NCBI GenBank assembly: GCA_902791025.1
Contig: CADATZ010000033.1
Span: 1 to 64,000 of the forward strand
DNA: 64,000 nt
Source of the DNA: an uncultured Chloroflexota bacterium
GTDB taxonomy: Bacteria > Chloroflexota > Anaerolineae > Anaerolineales > Anaerolineaceae
Reading direction: 5' to 3'
Of the stretch, positions 24,527 to 33,458 are shown in pieces. Under the pieces are notes generated by a model that did no database searches, was not told the origin of the DNA, and saw only the letters and a list, made by a program, of their open reading frames with translations. Made by a program: the position numbers and the translations under genes. The number at the start of each line of letters is the position of its first letter. The stretch's first letter is position 1.

Positions 24527-25411
24527 ATGTCAAATATTGGAAATTCCAATAATATCACCCGAAATTATCTTGATTCTTTGTTGATCGAAACGCGTTATAT
24601 CAACTCCACGAACCCAAGACTTGATTTTGAACTGTTTGGGGAGCGTTTTGCTTCGCCGATCATGACAGCAGCATTGTCCCATCTGGAACATTTCATGTTT
24701 CCCGGTGCAGCCGAAGCACTTGCCAAAGGTGCCGCGGATGCAAATGCCGTGTTGTGGTACGGAATGGCGGATGACGAGGAAATCGATCAACTGGCTTCGA
24801 TAAATCCTAAAATGATCGAGATCATCAAACCATATACTGACAGAGAGCTGATCCATTCCAAGATCAAACATGCTGAAAAAAAGAACCTGCTGGCGGTCGG
24901 GATCGATATCGACCATCCATTCGGGGAAGACGGTTCACCGGACAATGTAGACGGGTATGAAATGACCGCGATACGGACAGAAGAGCTCGCGGAAATATGC
25001 GCGGGAACAAAGCTCCCGGTGATTGCAAAAGGTGTGCTGAGCGTTCATGACGCGGAAAAATGTCTGAAAGCAGGAGTTTCCGGTATGGTTCTGTCGCACC
25101 ACAACAACCGGATCGAATTTGCGATTCCTCCGCTGAGGATCCTCCCAAAAATCCTTGACGTCGTGAAGGGCGCTATTCCTGTTTTTGTCGACGACGAAAT
25201 CAAAACCGGAATGGACGCATTCAAAGCGCTTGCTCTTGGTGCGGCCGGCGTATGTATCGGACGACCGCTGATGACCGCGATCAAAGATGACATTGAAAAC
25301 GGCGTTTGTGCATACTTCCAGAAAGCCAATGCCGAGCTTGGCAAAGCCATGGCTTACACAGGCTGCACCGATCTGTCAAAAATGGATCCAACGGTCATCC
25401 ACACCATTTGA
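24527..25411 (+). CDS. FMN-dependent alpha-hydroxy-acid dehydrogenase-like protein
   Basis: A TIM-barrel flavoenzyme of the lactate oxidase/dehydrogenase family; 294 residues, shorter than the usual 350-380, lacking most of the N-terminal region. FMN-site features include SPIMTAALSH, the AKGVLSVHDAEKCLKAG segment, and SHHNNRIEF in place of the standard SNHGGRQLD, keeping the catalytic His and following Arg. FVDDEIKTGMDAFKALALGA and CIGRPL complete the site. The altered active loop suggests an unusual substrate. AAAGGAG precedes the ATG. Confidence 0.88.
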   Translation: MSNIGNSNNITRNYLDSLLIETRYINSTNPRLDFELFGERFASPIMTAALSHLEHFMFPGAAEALAKGAADANAVLWYGMADDEEIDQLASINPKMIEIIKPYTDRELIHSKIKHAEKKNLLAVGIDIDHPFGEDGSPDNVDGYEMTAIRTEELAEICAGTKLPVIAKGVLSVHDAEKCLKAGVSGMVLSHHNNRIEFAIPPLRILPKILDVVKGAIPVFVDDEIKTGMDAFKALALGAAGVCIGRPLMTAIKDDIENGVCAYFQKANAELGKAMAYTGCTDLSKMDPTVIHTI

Positions 25412-25428
25412 TATAACCTGTAAAAGGT

Positions 25429-25526
25429 TAGGATTCAGAACCCGGTAACGCAGCGCATGAACCGGTCGCCTGTGCAGACTTCGCTGCAGCAGGTAACCGG
25501 TCCAGGTGCTCCATCCTGAATCGTTA
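25429..25526. repeat. TATTCA-type hairpin element, divergent stem
   Basis: It begins GGATTCAGAACCCGG and ends CATCCTGAATCGTTAC. The stem uses ACCGGT and CCTG/CAGG pairs instead of the GGGGACTGG stem of other copies, but keeps a CTTCGCTG centre. Confidence 0.7.
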
Positions 25527-25544
25527 CAGCAAAAGATAAATTGC

Positions 25545-25592
25545 AAAACTCCCGGCTTTTCAGAATTTCTCTGATCTGCCGGGAGTTTTTGT
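25545..25592 (+). terminator. Rho-independent terminator
   Basis: AAAACTCCCGGC (25545-25556) pairs with GCCGGGAGTTTT (25578-25589), followed by T. It follows the FMN dehydrogenase gene beyond the hairpin repeat. Confidence 0.85.
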
Positions 25593-25673
25593 TTTTTCAA
25601 CTTTCAAACAGGATTTTGAGTTTTCTCAGCGAAAAGCTTTTTACAGCTCCTGTCTGACAGAATTTACTAAAAA

Positions 25674-26612
25674 TTAGTAGACAGTATTTTCCGGATCGAG
25701 CCAATCATTGACGTTTTCAGCGGAAACGATGGTTGTCGGGATGACGACGACCGGTTCAGCTTTGCCGCCCTCGAGCAGGGTGATGGCTGTCTTGATGGCA
25801 TCGGTGACCATGGACGGGCTGTACAGCGCGCTTGCGGGGCCGAGATCTGCATATTCCGGATCAGCGATCATGCGGAAGTATTCCTGCATTCCGCCGCCAC
25901 CGGTGATGGCTTTGATATCGGTGCGGCCGGCTTCAGTGATAGCCTGGATTGCGCCGATGGAGGTTTCATCATCCATGGAGAAGACTGCATCGATCTTGTC
26001 ATATTTTTCGAGCAGGTCAGCCATATCTTTCAAACCGTCATCACGGGTGAAAGCGTCTTCCTGGGATTCGAAGATATTGCTCTGATCATAACCGATCTCT
26101 TTGAGGTAATCATAGAAACCCTGCTTGCGAAGCTGGCAGACGGAACCGGAGGACGGAACGTCAAGAACAGCGATCACGGCAGCATCGCCGACTTTGTCGG
26201 TGATATATTTCGCGGACTGGTAACCCATGTCATAGTTGTCACCGGTGACTTTGTAGATGCCTTCGCAGTCAACATCAACATCGAAATTCACTACCGGAAT
26301 TCCCTGATCGATGACTTCCTGGATAGCGGTTTCCATACCGGACCACTGCGGCCAGGAGACGACAACATCAGCACCCCAGGCAACCAGGTCTTCCAGGTTG
26401 GCAGCCATTTCAGCAGCATCGGAAGAGACGGTCATGTTATATTCAAGATTGTTGTCTTTGCAGTATTTTTCTGCATAGTAAGCAACACCGGCAACCCAGC
26501 CATGAGTCACGTCCGGAGCAGCGATACCGACTTTTACGCCATCAGCAGAAGCTACAGCGGCAACAGCCAGAATCATAACGACAGCAAGCATCAACGACAC
26601 AAGTTTCTTCAT
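25674..26612 (-). CDS. Sugar ABC transporter substrate-binding protein (orphan)
   Basis: An exported periplasmic-binding protein of the ribose/galactose type (Peripla_BP_4), 312 residues. Signal peptide MKKLVSLMLAVVMILAVAAVASA is followed by KVGIAAPDVTHGW and the two-lobe binding fold (VVNFDVDVD, VIAVLDVPSSGS, DAVFSMDDETSIGAIQA). ATG 26612 follows AAAAAAGGAG; the frame extends further upstream without a signal. No permease or ATPase is adjacent, so it may use transporter parts encoded elsewhere or serve a sensor. Ligand unknown. Confidence 0.9.
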   Translation of the reverse strand: MKKLVSLMLAVVMILAVAAVASADGVKVGIAAPDVTHGWVAGVAYYAEKYCKDNNLEYNMTVSSDAAEMAANLEDLVAWGADVVVSWPQWSGMETAIQEVIDQGIPVVNFDVDVDCEGIYKVTGDNYDMGYQSAKYITDKVGDAAVIAVLDVPSSGSVCQLRKQGFYDYLKEIGYDQSNIFESQEDAFTRDDGLKDMADLLEKYDKIDAVFSMDDETSIGAIQAITEAGRTDIKAITGGGGMQEYFRMIADPEYADLGPASALYSPSMVTDAIKTAITLLEGGKAEPVVVIPTTIVSAENVNDWLDPENTVY

Positions 26613-26731
26613 ATTTACTCCTTTTTTGTTTATAAAAAATGATAACGTATTGAACACCAATACATTATCATCCTAACATAAATTTACCATTTGTCAATAA
26701 TGATTTTTATCCGTTTTTTTAATGGATAGTA

Positions 26732-26830
26732 TTTATTCAAAACCTCACAACAACGCACAGGGGGACAGGCACACTCGTGTCTGCTTCGCGACACAAGATG
26801 CCAGTCCCCCTGTGCTCCGTGCTGAATAGA
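26732..26830. repeat. TATTCA-bounded hairpin element
   Basis: TTATTCAAAACC...GCTGAATAGATA bounds the stem GCACAGGGGGACAGGC against GCCAGTCCCCCTGTGC, with core TCGTGTCTGCTTCGCGACACAA. It lies between two minus-strand genes. Confidence 0.85.
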
Positions 26831-26840
26831 TATAATAATA

Positions 26841-28799
26841 TTACGGCATGATTTGGATGACAGGTCTCACCGCATCCTGCGCGCTGAAAACATAGATCCC
26901 GTTATGATGGACAGCACCATCTGTATAGACATATGCAGCGTTCCGCAGGTCATATCCGGAGGAGCGCAGCCACCAGCTTGCATACCCGTCTTCCGTTTCG
27001 GCACCTTTTTCCAAGGCATAAGCAGTAGCTTTTACACGTCGTTCATCATCAGTTTCAAAAAACTGCTCAGCTTCCGTATTATTCAGAAGATAAACCAGGT
27101 CATCTGTTTCTGCAGCATCGGCCAGATTTTCACTAAAAGCAGGATTGTCATTATGGGCAGGAATGATCATTGCCTTTTCCTCTTGTGAAAAGGCTGATGG
27201 GTAAAAGTCATCATTCAGCCATTTCCGCAATGAACTGTCTTCCCATGTGATTTCTGCCGGATCTTCATTGTAAGGCCGCGTGTCCAGCGCATAACGGCTG
27301 ATCATCGTTATATACCCTTTTTGATGATCCAAAACGATCCATTCAATGGGCTCTTCCCCATTTTCGGCATCGTTATCCTGTTCATATTGTCCAAAGTTCA
27401 GGATGTCACCATCGACCGCAGCAAACAATGTTAAATGGGCGACCTTTTCCGCATCCATACGTTCAAGGATCGATGTAGTGATTTCGGGATCCATACTTTC
27501 CAGTTCTGCCGCAGCCTCCGCAGTAGACAGCAGAGAAATAGACTGCGCTTTCGCAGTCAATGCGTTGTTGATCACTTCCGGACTGTCCTTGTAATCACCC
27601 AATACCAGCAGGATCTGGATTCCTTCAACCAGATGGTCTGAAGCAATCAGCTGGACTGCGTCATTATATTGTTTTTCCAGATACAGGTTTTTTGCCTCGG
27701 CAGCCTTTTCGATACTATCCTTGTACCCTTCCATCTCCGCAAAAGCCTCAGAAGCTTCCAGATATTTTCCTTCATTCATCAATGAAATAGCCGCCTGGTA
27801 GCGATTCTCACGTACCATTTCCCGGATTTCCCGAATCTTCGTCTCGGAATCTCTGTAACCGTTCAAAGAAGCAAACACCTCAGCAGCTTCGTCATATTGA
27901 CCTTTATTGATCAACTCATTGCCACGATTATATTTTGAAAGTGGAATGATGACAAAAATCACGCCGCATGCAACAGCTATCAGCAGTATTGACAAAACAA
28001 CAGCCAATATCCGTATCCTTGTTTTTGACTTTACAGCCTGTTGATAATCATGGATCATTTTCCGGCACTTTTCAGCTCTCTCGCCGGCATCTTTCCATTC
28101 CTTGATCGACTCATATTTTCGAAGAGAATCTTTGAGTGCTTCAAGTGTTTCGCATTCTTCCGGAGCAACAGCAGAATTGTAAACAGCATCCATGCGAAAC
28201 TCGTTTGCCTTTTGCAGACATTCATTCCGTTTTTCACCGGAATCACTGTACCCATTTACACAGGCAAAAGCATCCGCGGCAGCCTGCCATGAGTTTTCAT
28301 CTGAAGCAGAATTCATGAGCTCAACAGCTTTTTGATAAAGCTCGTTCAGCCTGTTCTTTTCAACAGCAGCGGAACATTTTCTGAAAAGCTCATCGGAGTC
28401 CCGATAGCCGGATATCTGGCGGAACATACCAGCAGCTACACGCATTCCGGTATCAGAAGGGTCATCCTCCATCTTTTTTTTCGCGCGGAGATAAAAGTTT
28501 TCGTATGGAGCTGTTTTCAGTAAACGCTGTGTATCAGGGTCCGAATAATACAACGCATGCTTATAATTATCCGAACCTGTATAACTTGCATCTGTATATA
28601 ACAAATCATTCAATTCATTCAAATGAAATTCAGCCAGTAATTTTCCTATATAGGCAGAACCAAAACCCGGATAAAGATGCAGAAGATAATCCGCGCTGGC
28701 ATCTGCCTGCTCATATTCACCGTTTTTCAAAAAATTGATCATCCGTGAAACAGCAGCGTTAATTTCATTATTCATACTGCTATTGTAATTTGTTTCCAT
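26841..28799 (-). CDS. Membrane protein with repeat modules and C-terminal DUF6273 domain
   Basis: A 652-residue protein. The N-terminal half has TPR-like helical repeats (YQKAVELMNS...AFACVNGYSDSGEKRNE units), then a single membrane helix at about residues 263-288, more such repeats (NKGQYDEAAEVFASLNGYRDSE, NEGKYLEASEAFAEMEGYKDS), and a C-terminal DUF6273 domain with FGQYEQDNDAENGEEPIEWIVLD, SLRKWLNDDFYPSAFS, WWLRSSGYD and VRPVIQI. The domain is common in gut and oral anaerobes; its function is not established. Monocistronic. Confidence 0.85.
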   Translation of the reverse strand: METNYNSSMNNEINAAVSRMINFLKNGEYEQADASADYLLHLYPGFGSAYIGKLLAEFHLNELNDLLYTDASYTGSDNYKHALYYSDPDTQRLLKTAPYENFYLRAKKKMEDDPSDTGMRVAAGMFRQISGYRDSDELFRKCSAAVEKNRLNELYQKAVELMNSASDENSWQAAADAFACVNGYSDSGEKRNECLQKANEFRMDAVYNSAVAPEECETLEALKDSLRKYESIKEWKDAGERAEKCRKMIHDYQQAVKSKTRIRILAVVLSILLIAVACGVIFVIIPLSKYNRGNELINKGQYDEAAEVFASLNGYRDSETKIREIREMVRENRYQAAISLMNEGKYLEASEAFAEMEGYKDSIEKAAEAKNLYLEKQYNDAVQLIASDHLVEGIQILLVLGDYKDSPEVINNALTAKAQSISLLSTAEAAAELESMDPEITTSILERMDAEKVAHLTLFAAVDGDILNFGQYEQDNDAENGEEPIEWIVLDHQKGYITMISRYALDTRPYNEDPAEITWEDSSLRKWLNDDFYPSAFSQEEKAMIIPAHNDNPAFSENLADAAETDDLVYLLNNTEAEQFFETDDERRVKATAYALEKGAETEDGYASWWLRSSGYDLRNAAYVYTDGAVHHNGIYVFSAQDAVRPVIQIMP

Positions 28800-28900
28800 A
28801 ACATACCTGACCGATTTATCATTGTCTCAAAGATACATTGCTATGAAGTATATCACAAAGCCCATCAGCAAAAGTTGTTTTTCATTTTTTCTATTAAAAA

Positions 28901-28926
28901 AATAAAGGTGACATTCGCCACCTTTT
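28901..28926 (-). terminator. Terminator after the PII-like gene
   Basis: On the minus strand AAAGGTG (28919-28925 complement) pairs with CACCTTT (28904-28910 complement) around an 8-nt loop and is followed by a T-run. Confidence 0.8.
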
Positions 28927-28935
28927 GCCGTTTTT

Positions 28936-29622
28936 TTAAATTTTGAAAGCCTTGTCAACAGGAAGTGCGCACAGCATGGACTGAGCCGGTGAACGAACGC
29001 CGTGTTCTGTATTGATAGCATCCAGAATCGCATCCCGAAGCGAATTGGGAGCAAGGATCGCAATGATTTCCTTTTCCGGATCCATCCGGATCCCGTAATT
29101 CTCTTCAAACATCTCCTCTCCCATCATACGGGAACGAATCACCGTTCCTCCGGTTGCACCCGCTTTCCGCGCGGACTGCATCACAACTTCTGTATAACCC
29201 TGTTTCACCGCGATCAGTAACAGGCTGTGGTCGAATTCATTAATCATTTTTTCCTCATTCTCCGGTATCGGAAGTTCATCAGCGCTCTGTATCAGAGCAG
29301 CAGAAATCAAATTATTGACGGCTGTCAGACGCAGCTGCATCATCAATCCCCGGCTGCGGCTGATTTCCCACAACCCGGCATCAATGGCATTGGTCAGGCT
29401 TTTCACTGCCTTACGGGTTCCCATACTGAGGATCACATCCTTCTCTTTCGTATTCAATCCCAATACATCAAGCATTTCGGATGTTGCGGTACCAACGCCG
29501 GAAAACTCCAGATGAAAATTCACCTGATGCCGTTTCAGAAACCGTACGAGTTTACTTCCCTTTCCCCGTTCAACGATCGTAATGAGCAGTTCGATCCGAT
29601 CCATATCATTCTGTCCGGCCAT
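28936..29622 (-). CDS. PII-like regulatory protein (two GlnB-like repeats)
   Basis: A 228-residue protein built from two ferredoxin-like GlnB repeats, each with the pattern RIELLITIVERGKGSKLVRFL or HSLLLIAVKQGYTEVVMQSARKAGATGGTVI. The second ends in ILAPNSLRDAILDAI, as in PII proteins. It probably senses a small molecule and controls its neighbour. ATG 29622 lies 4 bp after the stop of the DUF1538 gene, with GAGG upstream, so the two are co-translated. Ligand unknown; the T-loop Tyr51 of classical GlnB is not evident. Confidence 0.8.
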   Translation of the reverse strand: MAGQNDMDRIELLITIVERGKGSKLVRFLKRHQVNFHLEFSGVGTATSEMLDVLGLNTKEKDVILSMGTRKAVKSLTNAIDAGLWEISRSRGLMMQLRLTAVNNLISAALIQSADELPIPENEEKMINEFDHSLLLIAVKQGYTEVVMQSARKAGATGGTVIRSRMMGEEMFEENYGIRMDPEKEIIAILAPNSLRDAILDAINTEHGVRSPAQSMLCALPVDKAFKI

Positions 29623-29625
29623 CAC

Positions 29626-31176
29626 TTACCTCGCTCTTTCATAATAAATCATAACATCCGGCACCATTTCCATCGCTTCCACCTTCTGCTTTCTGCGGGC
29701 ACGCTGCTGCAGATTGCTTACAAGCCCGATGGACTGGATCGTGATCAGAGGCGTCATCGCCACCATCGCCACAATGCCGAAGGCATCAGTCATGACATTC
29801 CCGCCCAAAGCTGTACAGGCACCGACAGCGAAAGGAAGAATAAAGGTAGATGTCATCGGACCGCTTGCCACTCCACCGGAATCAAAGGCGACGGATGTAT
29901 ACAAAGGCGGCACAAAGAAACTGATAAGCAGAGATATAGCATAACCCACATAAAGAAACGGCTGGATCGGTACTCCTGTCAAAACGCGCAGCATTGAAAT
30001 TCCGACAGAAACAGCCACACCAATGGAAAGACCAAGACCAATTGAGCGCTGGGAAATCGCTCCGTTCGAAATCTCTTCAACCTGCTTTTTCAAAACGACA
30101 ACAGCCGGTTCCGCAGCCACAACATAATATCCAAAAAGTGCTCCAACCGGGATCAGCCAGTATTTCTGCCCGCTTGCGGCAATTGTTGCCCCGATCAGGT
30201 TTCCCGCAGGCATAAACCCCACATTCGCGGCAGTCAGGAACATCACAAGGCCCACATAGGTGTAAAGCATACCGATCACGATACGAATTATTTGATGTTT
30301 GCGAAAACGTCGGAAGAAGATTTGAAACAGCACAAAAACACCGATAATCGGAGAAAAAGCCATCAAAACTTCTTTAGCATAAAAGGGGAAACCTTTCAAA
30401 AACACAGTAATAGCGTCTTTTGTTGTGAGAATATCAGCAATTTCAACCGGACTCGTTTCAGCTTCAGGAGCATAGAAAATACTGAGGATCAAAACGGAAA
30501 GGATCGGACCGATGCTGCAAAGAGCTACCAGACCGAAGCTGTCCGTCCGGGAGTTTTTATCGCTGCCGATCACTGCAAGACCTGCACCCATCGCCATTAT
30601 AAATGGCACTGTCACCGGGCCGGTCGTTACTCCGCCGGAATCAAAGGCAGCAGGGATAAAGGATGCCGGAGCAAAAGCCGCCAGAATAAAAATGATCGAA
30701 TAAAAAATCAGAAACAACCTGGTCAGTTTCCACCTCATCCGAATGCGCAGCACAGCAATCGCGAGAAAGATACCCACGCCAACCGCGACAGAAAGGATCA
30801 ATGTCATATTCGGAATCGAAGGGATCTGCTCTGCAAGGACTGTCAAATCCGGTTCAGAAATCGTAATGATGGTTCCAAGCAGAAAACAAAAAACGACAGG
30901 GATCCACAGCTTTTTCAATTTACTCATCACGGCACCGATACCTTCACCAAGCGGCGTCATCGACATCCCGGATCCCAATGTGAACAGAGCCATTCCGAAA
31001 ATAAGAAAAATCGCACCGAAAAGGAACAGAACAAGAACCCCGGAGTTAAAAGGAGCTATTGTTACACTCAGCAACAGGACGATAGCGCATATCGGAAGGA
31101 CACTGCTGACAGATTCTAAAAATTTTTCCTTTAACTGTTCCAAAATAACCTCCAACTCCATTATACAGGGTTTCAT
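29626..31176 (-). CDS. DUF1538 membrane transporter-like protein
   Basis: A 516-residue integral membrane protein of two DUF1538 repeats. Each carries a conserved loop: AAFDSGGVTTGPVTVPF in the first half and VAFDSGGVASGPMTSTF in the second, plus MSMTPLGEGIG near the start. About 12-14 membrane helices are apparent. Genes of this family are regularly coupled to a PII-like gene, as here, which suggests a regulated transporter or channel with an unknown substrate. No good ribosome site precedes ATG 31176; an internal ATG at 31161 is possible. Confidence 0.85.
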   Translation of the reverse strand: MKPCIMELEVILEQLKEKFLESVSSVLPICAIVLLLSVTIAPFNSGVLVLFLFGAIFLIFGMALFTLGSGMSMTPLGEGIGAVMSKLKKLWIPVVFCFLLGTIITISEPDLTVLAEQIPSIPNMTLILSVAVGVGIFLAIAVLRIRMRWKLTRLFLIFYSIIFILAAFAPASFIPAAFDSGGVTTGPVTVPFIMAMGAGLAVIGSDKNSRTDSFGLVALCSIGPILSVLILSIFYAPEAETSPVEIADILTTKDAITVFLKGFPFYAKEVLMAFSPIIGVFVLFQIFFRRFRKHQIIRIVIGMLYTYVGLVMFLTAANVGFMPAGNLIGATIAASGQKYWLIPVGALFGYYVVAAEPAVVVLKKQVEEISNGAISQRSIGLGLSIGVAVSVGISMLRVLTGVPIQPFLYVGYAISLLISFFVPPLYTSVAFDSGGVASGPMTSTFILPFAVGACTALGGNVMTDAFGIVAMVAMTPLITIQSIGLVSNLQQRARRKQKVEAMEMVPDVMIYYERAR

Positions 31177-31219
31177 ATTAAATAAGAAAGGGTTTTTTGT
31201 ATTTGTTTAATAGCCTGTG

Positions 31220-31366
31220 AGGAGTCAGGATTCAGGGGTCAGGATTCAGGGGCCAGGTGCCAGAAGTTAGAAGTTAGTAGTTAGTAGTTAGAAGACATTA
31301 GGCATTAGGCATTAGACACTATATCCTATATCCTATCTCCTATATCCTATCTCCTAACACCTAAAT
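31220..31366. repeat. Heptad repeat tract between divergent genes
   Basis: It begins with GTCAGGATTCAGGG units, then GTTAGAA/GTTAGTA units, then ATTAGGC, and switches to the opposite-strand form (TATCCTA, TCTCCTA, ACACCTA). Confidence 0.85.
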
Positions 31367-31401
31367 TAAACAATTATTCTTCCACAGTTTATTTTTTTCG
31401 A

Positions 31402-31407
31402 TATAAT
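31402..31407 (+). promoter_or_regulatory. -10 element, probable leaderless start
   Basis: TATAAT ends only 6 bp before ATG 31414 and no ribosome binding site is visible, so the transcript likely starts at or next to the ATG. Confidence 0.55.
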
Positions 31408-31413
31408 AGAAAC

Positions 31414-32664
31414 ATGAATCGAAATAAACTTCTCTTATCAATTTCACTGATGATCCTCGGCACGGCAGCTGCATGCAATCTTCCCACTCGTTCCGGGAAA
31501 GCTCCCGGTGGGAGTCAACAGACCGCTGTCACAGTGTCTATGGAAGATTTGGTTAAAACAGCCCAGGCAGAGGATACTTCCGTTTCCAGTCAACCCTCCG
31601 GTGAAGACAAAGGAGATGAAGAATTAATGATTTCTCGTGATCACAATGCAAGTCAGCAGGAAGTGCAATCCGATCCGACTGAAATTCCCACGGCAACTCC
31701 TGATCCGAACCGCAAACCTCCGGAATTACCGGCAGCTTTTCAAACAGATTTACTGAACCGACTGGACACGCCGCATGAATATGAAGAAGATGTCTGCAAA
31801 GTAATCAAAAACCGCTGGGGAGCGGGGAAAGCAGCACCGGGAACTGTCGTAATGGTTGTAATGTATCACGGCATTGCAAAAGGTGCAACGGAAGTTCAGC
31901 AGGACAATGCGGTAACAGCAGACAAGCACAACCAGTTTATGCGCAACCTGCATGATCAAGGCTTCACTGTCATCAATACGGAACAGTTCATCGCTTTCAT
32001 GGAAAACAACGACTGGATTCCGGAACGCTCCGCGCTTATTATCGTTGATGACAGACATACCGAAGAAAACTATATAACTCATTTTAAAGAATATTATGAC
32101 AACTGGGGATGGCCGGTTGTCAATGGGTGGATCAGTGCTGCAAGCACTACACAAGCCTTATGGGATGAGAACGCCCATGCCGAAGAAATCGGTCTGGTTG
32201 ATCACCAGGCTCACGGCGTGGTCCATAATGAAAATATGAGTGATGCTTCGACCGATGAATTTCTCATCGGGGAGCTCAAAGGCAGCGTGGATGCGATTCA
32301 GGAGCATTTCCACAAAACACCTCATGCCATCATTTGGCCCGGCGGAGGTTTTGGAAAACGCCCGATCGAAATTGCCAAGGAATACGGCTATAAAGTCGGT
32401 TTCACGACCCATCCCCGCGGTCCTGTGATGTACAACTGGGTCCCGCTTTGTGATGTAAATGATGCGACCCGTCCCTATTATGCAGTGGATGGGAATCAGG
32501 ATCCGCTTTTCGTTATCCCGCGCTACTGGTCTCCGGATGCATCTGAACACGTAGATACGGTTCGTCAAATCGGGAAAGCGGCTAAAGAATATTATGAATC
32601 CATCCGCGGAACAGAACTCGAATATTACGATATTGTTTGTAAACCGGTGATGGGAGAGTTGTAG
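31414..32664 (+). CDS. Polysaccharide-deacetylase-like lipoprotein
   Basis: A 416-residue exported protein with a lipoprotein signal (ILGTAAAC, Cys at 21), a linker of about 90 residues rich in Ser/Thr/Pro/Glu, and a NodB-like domain: VVMYHGI, then IIVDDRH where chitin/xylan deacetylases have TFDDG, DHQAHGVVHNENM and IWPGGGF. Two Asp and several His remain, so metal-dependent hydrolysis is possible, but substitutions around motif 1 make activity on cell-wall polysaccharide uncertain. The stop codon merges into a heptad repeat tract. Confidence 0.82.
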   Translation: MNRNKLLLSISLMILGTAAACNLPTRSGKAPGGSQQTAVTVSMEDLVKTAQAEDTSVSSQPSGEDKGDEELMISRDHNASQQEVQSDPTEIPTATPDPNRKPPELPAAFQTDLLNRLDTPHEYEEDVCKVIKNRWGAGKAAPGTVVMVVMYHGIAKGATEVQQDNAVTADKHNQFMRNLHDQGFTVINTEQFIAFMENNDWIPERSALIIVDDRHTEENYITHFKEYYDNWGWPVVNGWISAASTTQALWDENAHAEEIGLVDHQAHGVVHNENMSDASTDEFLIGELKGSVDAIQEHFHKTPHAIIWPGGGFGKRPIEIAKEYGYKVGFTTHPRGPVMYNWVPLCDVNDATRPYYAVDGNQDPLFVIPRYWSPDASEHVDTVRQIGKAAKEYYESIRGTELEYYDIVCKPVMGEL

Positions 32665-32987
32665 AGAGAAGGTAGAAGGTGGGAGTTGGTAGTTAGTATA
32701 GTTGGTAGTTAGAAGTTGGTAGTTGGGAGTTAGAAGTTGGTAGTTGGGAGTTAGAAGTTAGTAGTTGATAGTTGATAGTTGATAGTTGATAGTTGGTAGT
32801 TAGAAGTTGGGAGTAAGTGGTTAAGTTAGGAAATGGTTAACTTAAAGGCGCAAGCACCTAATACCAAATACCAAATACCTATCACCTAATACCTAATACC
32901 TAATACCTAATACCTAACACCAAATACCTAACACCTAATACCTATCACCTAACACCTATCACCTACCACCTAATTAAGGAGAGAATT
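32665..32987. repeat. Large heptad repeat tract
   Basis: From 32665 to about 32830 the plus strand reads roughly twenty GTTGGTA/GTTAGAA/GTTGATA units. After a short unique centre (ATGGTTAACTTAAAGGCGC) the tract from 32864 to 32973 is pyrimidine-rich (ACCTAAT, ACCAAAT, ATCACCT). It fills the gap between the lipoprotein and HIT genes, except that GGAGAG just before ATG 32988 is the ribosome site. Confidence 0.9.
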
Positions 32988-33335
32988 ATGGCAGAAGATT
33001 GTATTTTTTGTAAAATTGCGAACCACGAAATTCCTTCGAATTTCGTTTATGAAGACGATCAGGTCGTTGCTTTCAAAGATCTGAATCCTGTCGCGCCGGT
33101 TCATGTTTTGATCGTCCCGAAAGACCACAAACTGAACCTTTCACAATATAGTCAGGAAGATGAACAGCTTCTCGGACACATTCTTTACGCTGCAGCACAT
33201 ATTGCCCGTGAACTCGGACTCGAAGAGAACGGTTACCGTGTTGTCACAAACGCTGGCCCCGATGCCGGACAGTCCGTCATGCACACCCATTTTCACCTTC
33301 TGGGCGGCAGAAAACTGAGTTTTGATAAGCAATAA
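32988..33335 (+). CDS. HIT-family (HINT-like) nucleotide hydrolase
   Basis: A 115-residue histidine-triad protein, probably hydrolysing adenosine phosphoramidates or related nucleotides. It begins CIFCKI with the two Cys of the HINT subgroup, has VPKDH, and ends with QSVMHTHFHLLGGR, where the HxHxH triad provides the catalytic His. AAGGAGAG precedes the ATG. It is located between cell-envelope genes, with no obvious functional link. Confidence 0.94.
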   Translation: MAEDCIFCKIANHEIPSNFVYEDDQVVAFKDLNPVAPVHVLIVPKDHKLNLSQYSQEDEQLLGHILYAAAHIARELGLEENGYRVVTNAGPDAGQSVMHTHFHLLGGRKLSFDKQ

Positions 33336-33458
33336 AGTCGTGGAGTTAAGAGATCGTAGTTTGTGGCTGGCGTACTTCTGGCCGCTGCAATATCTGATTC
33401 ACAACGTCAACTTCAATCGTACTTTTCTTCAGTTTTCTGATTGCTGAAAAACAGCTGC

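Noticed and set aside
32665..32987. CRISPR-like array
   Set aside because: The period is 7 bp with no spacers and no cas genes; it is a degenerate tandem repeat.
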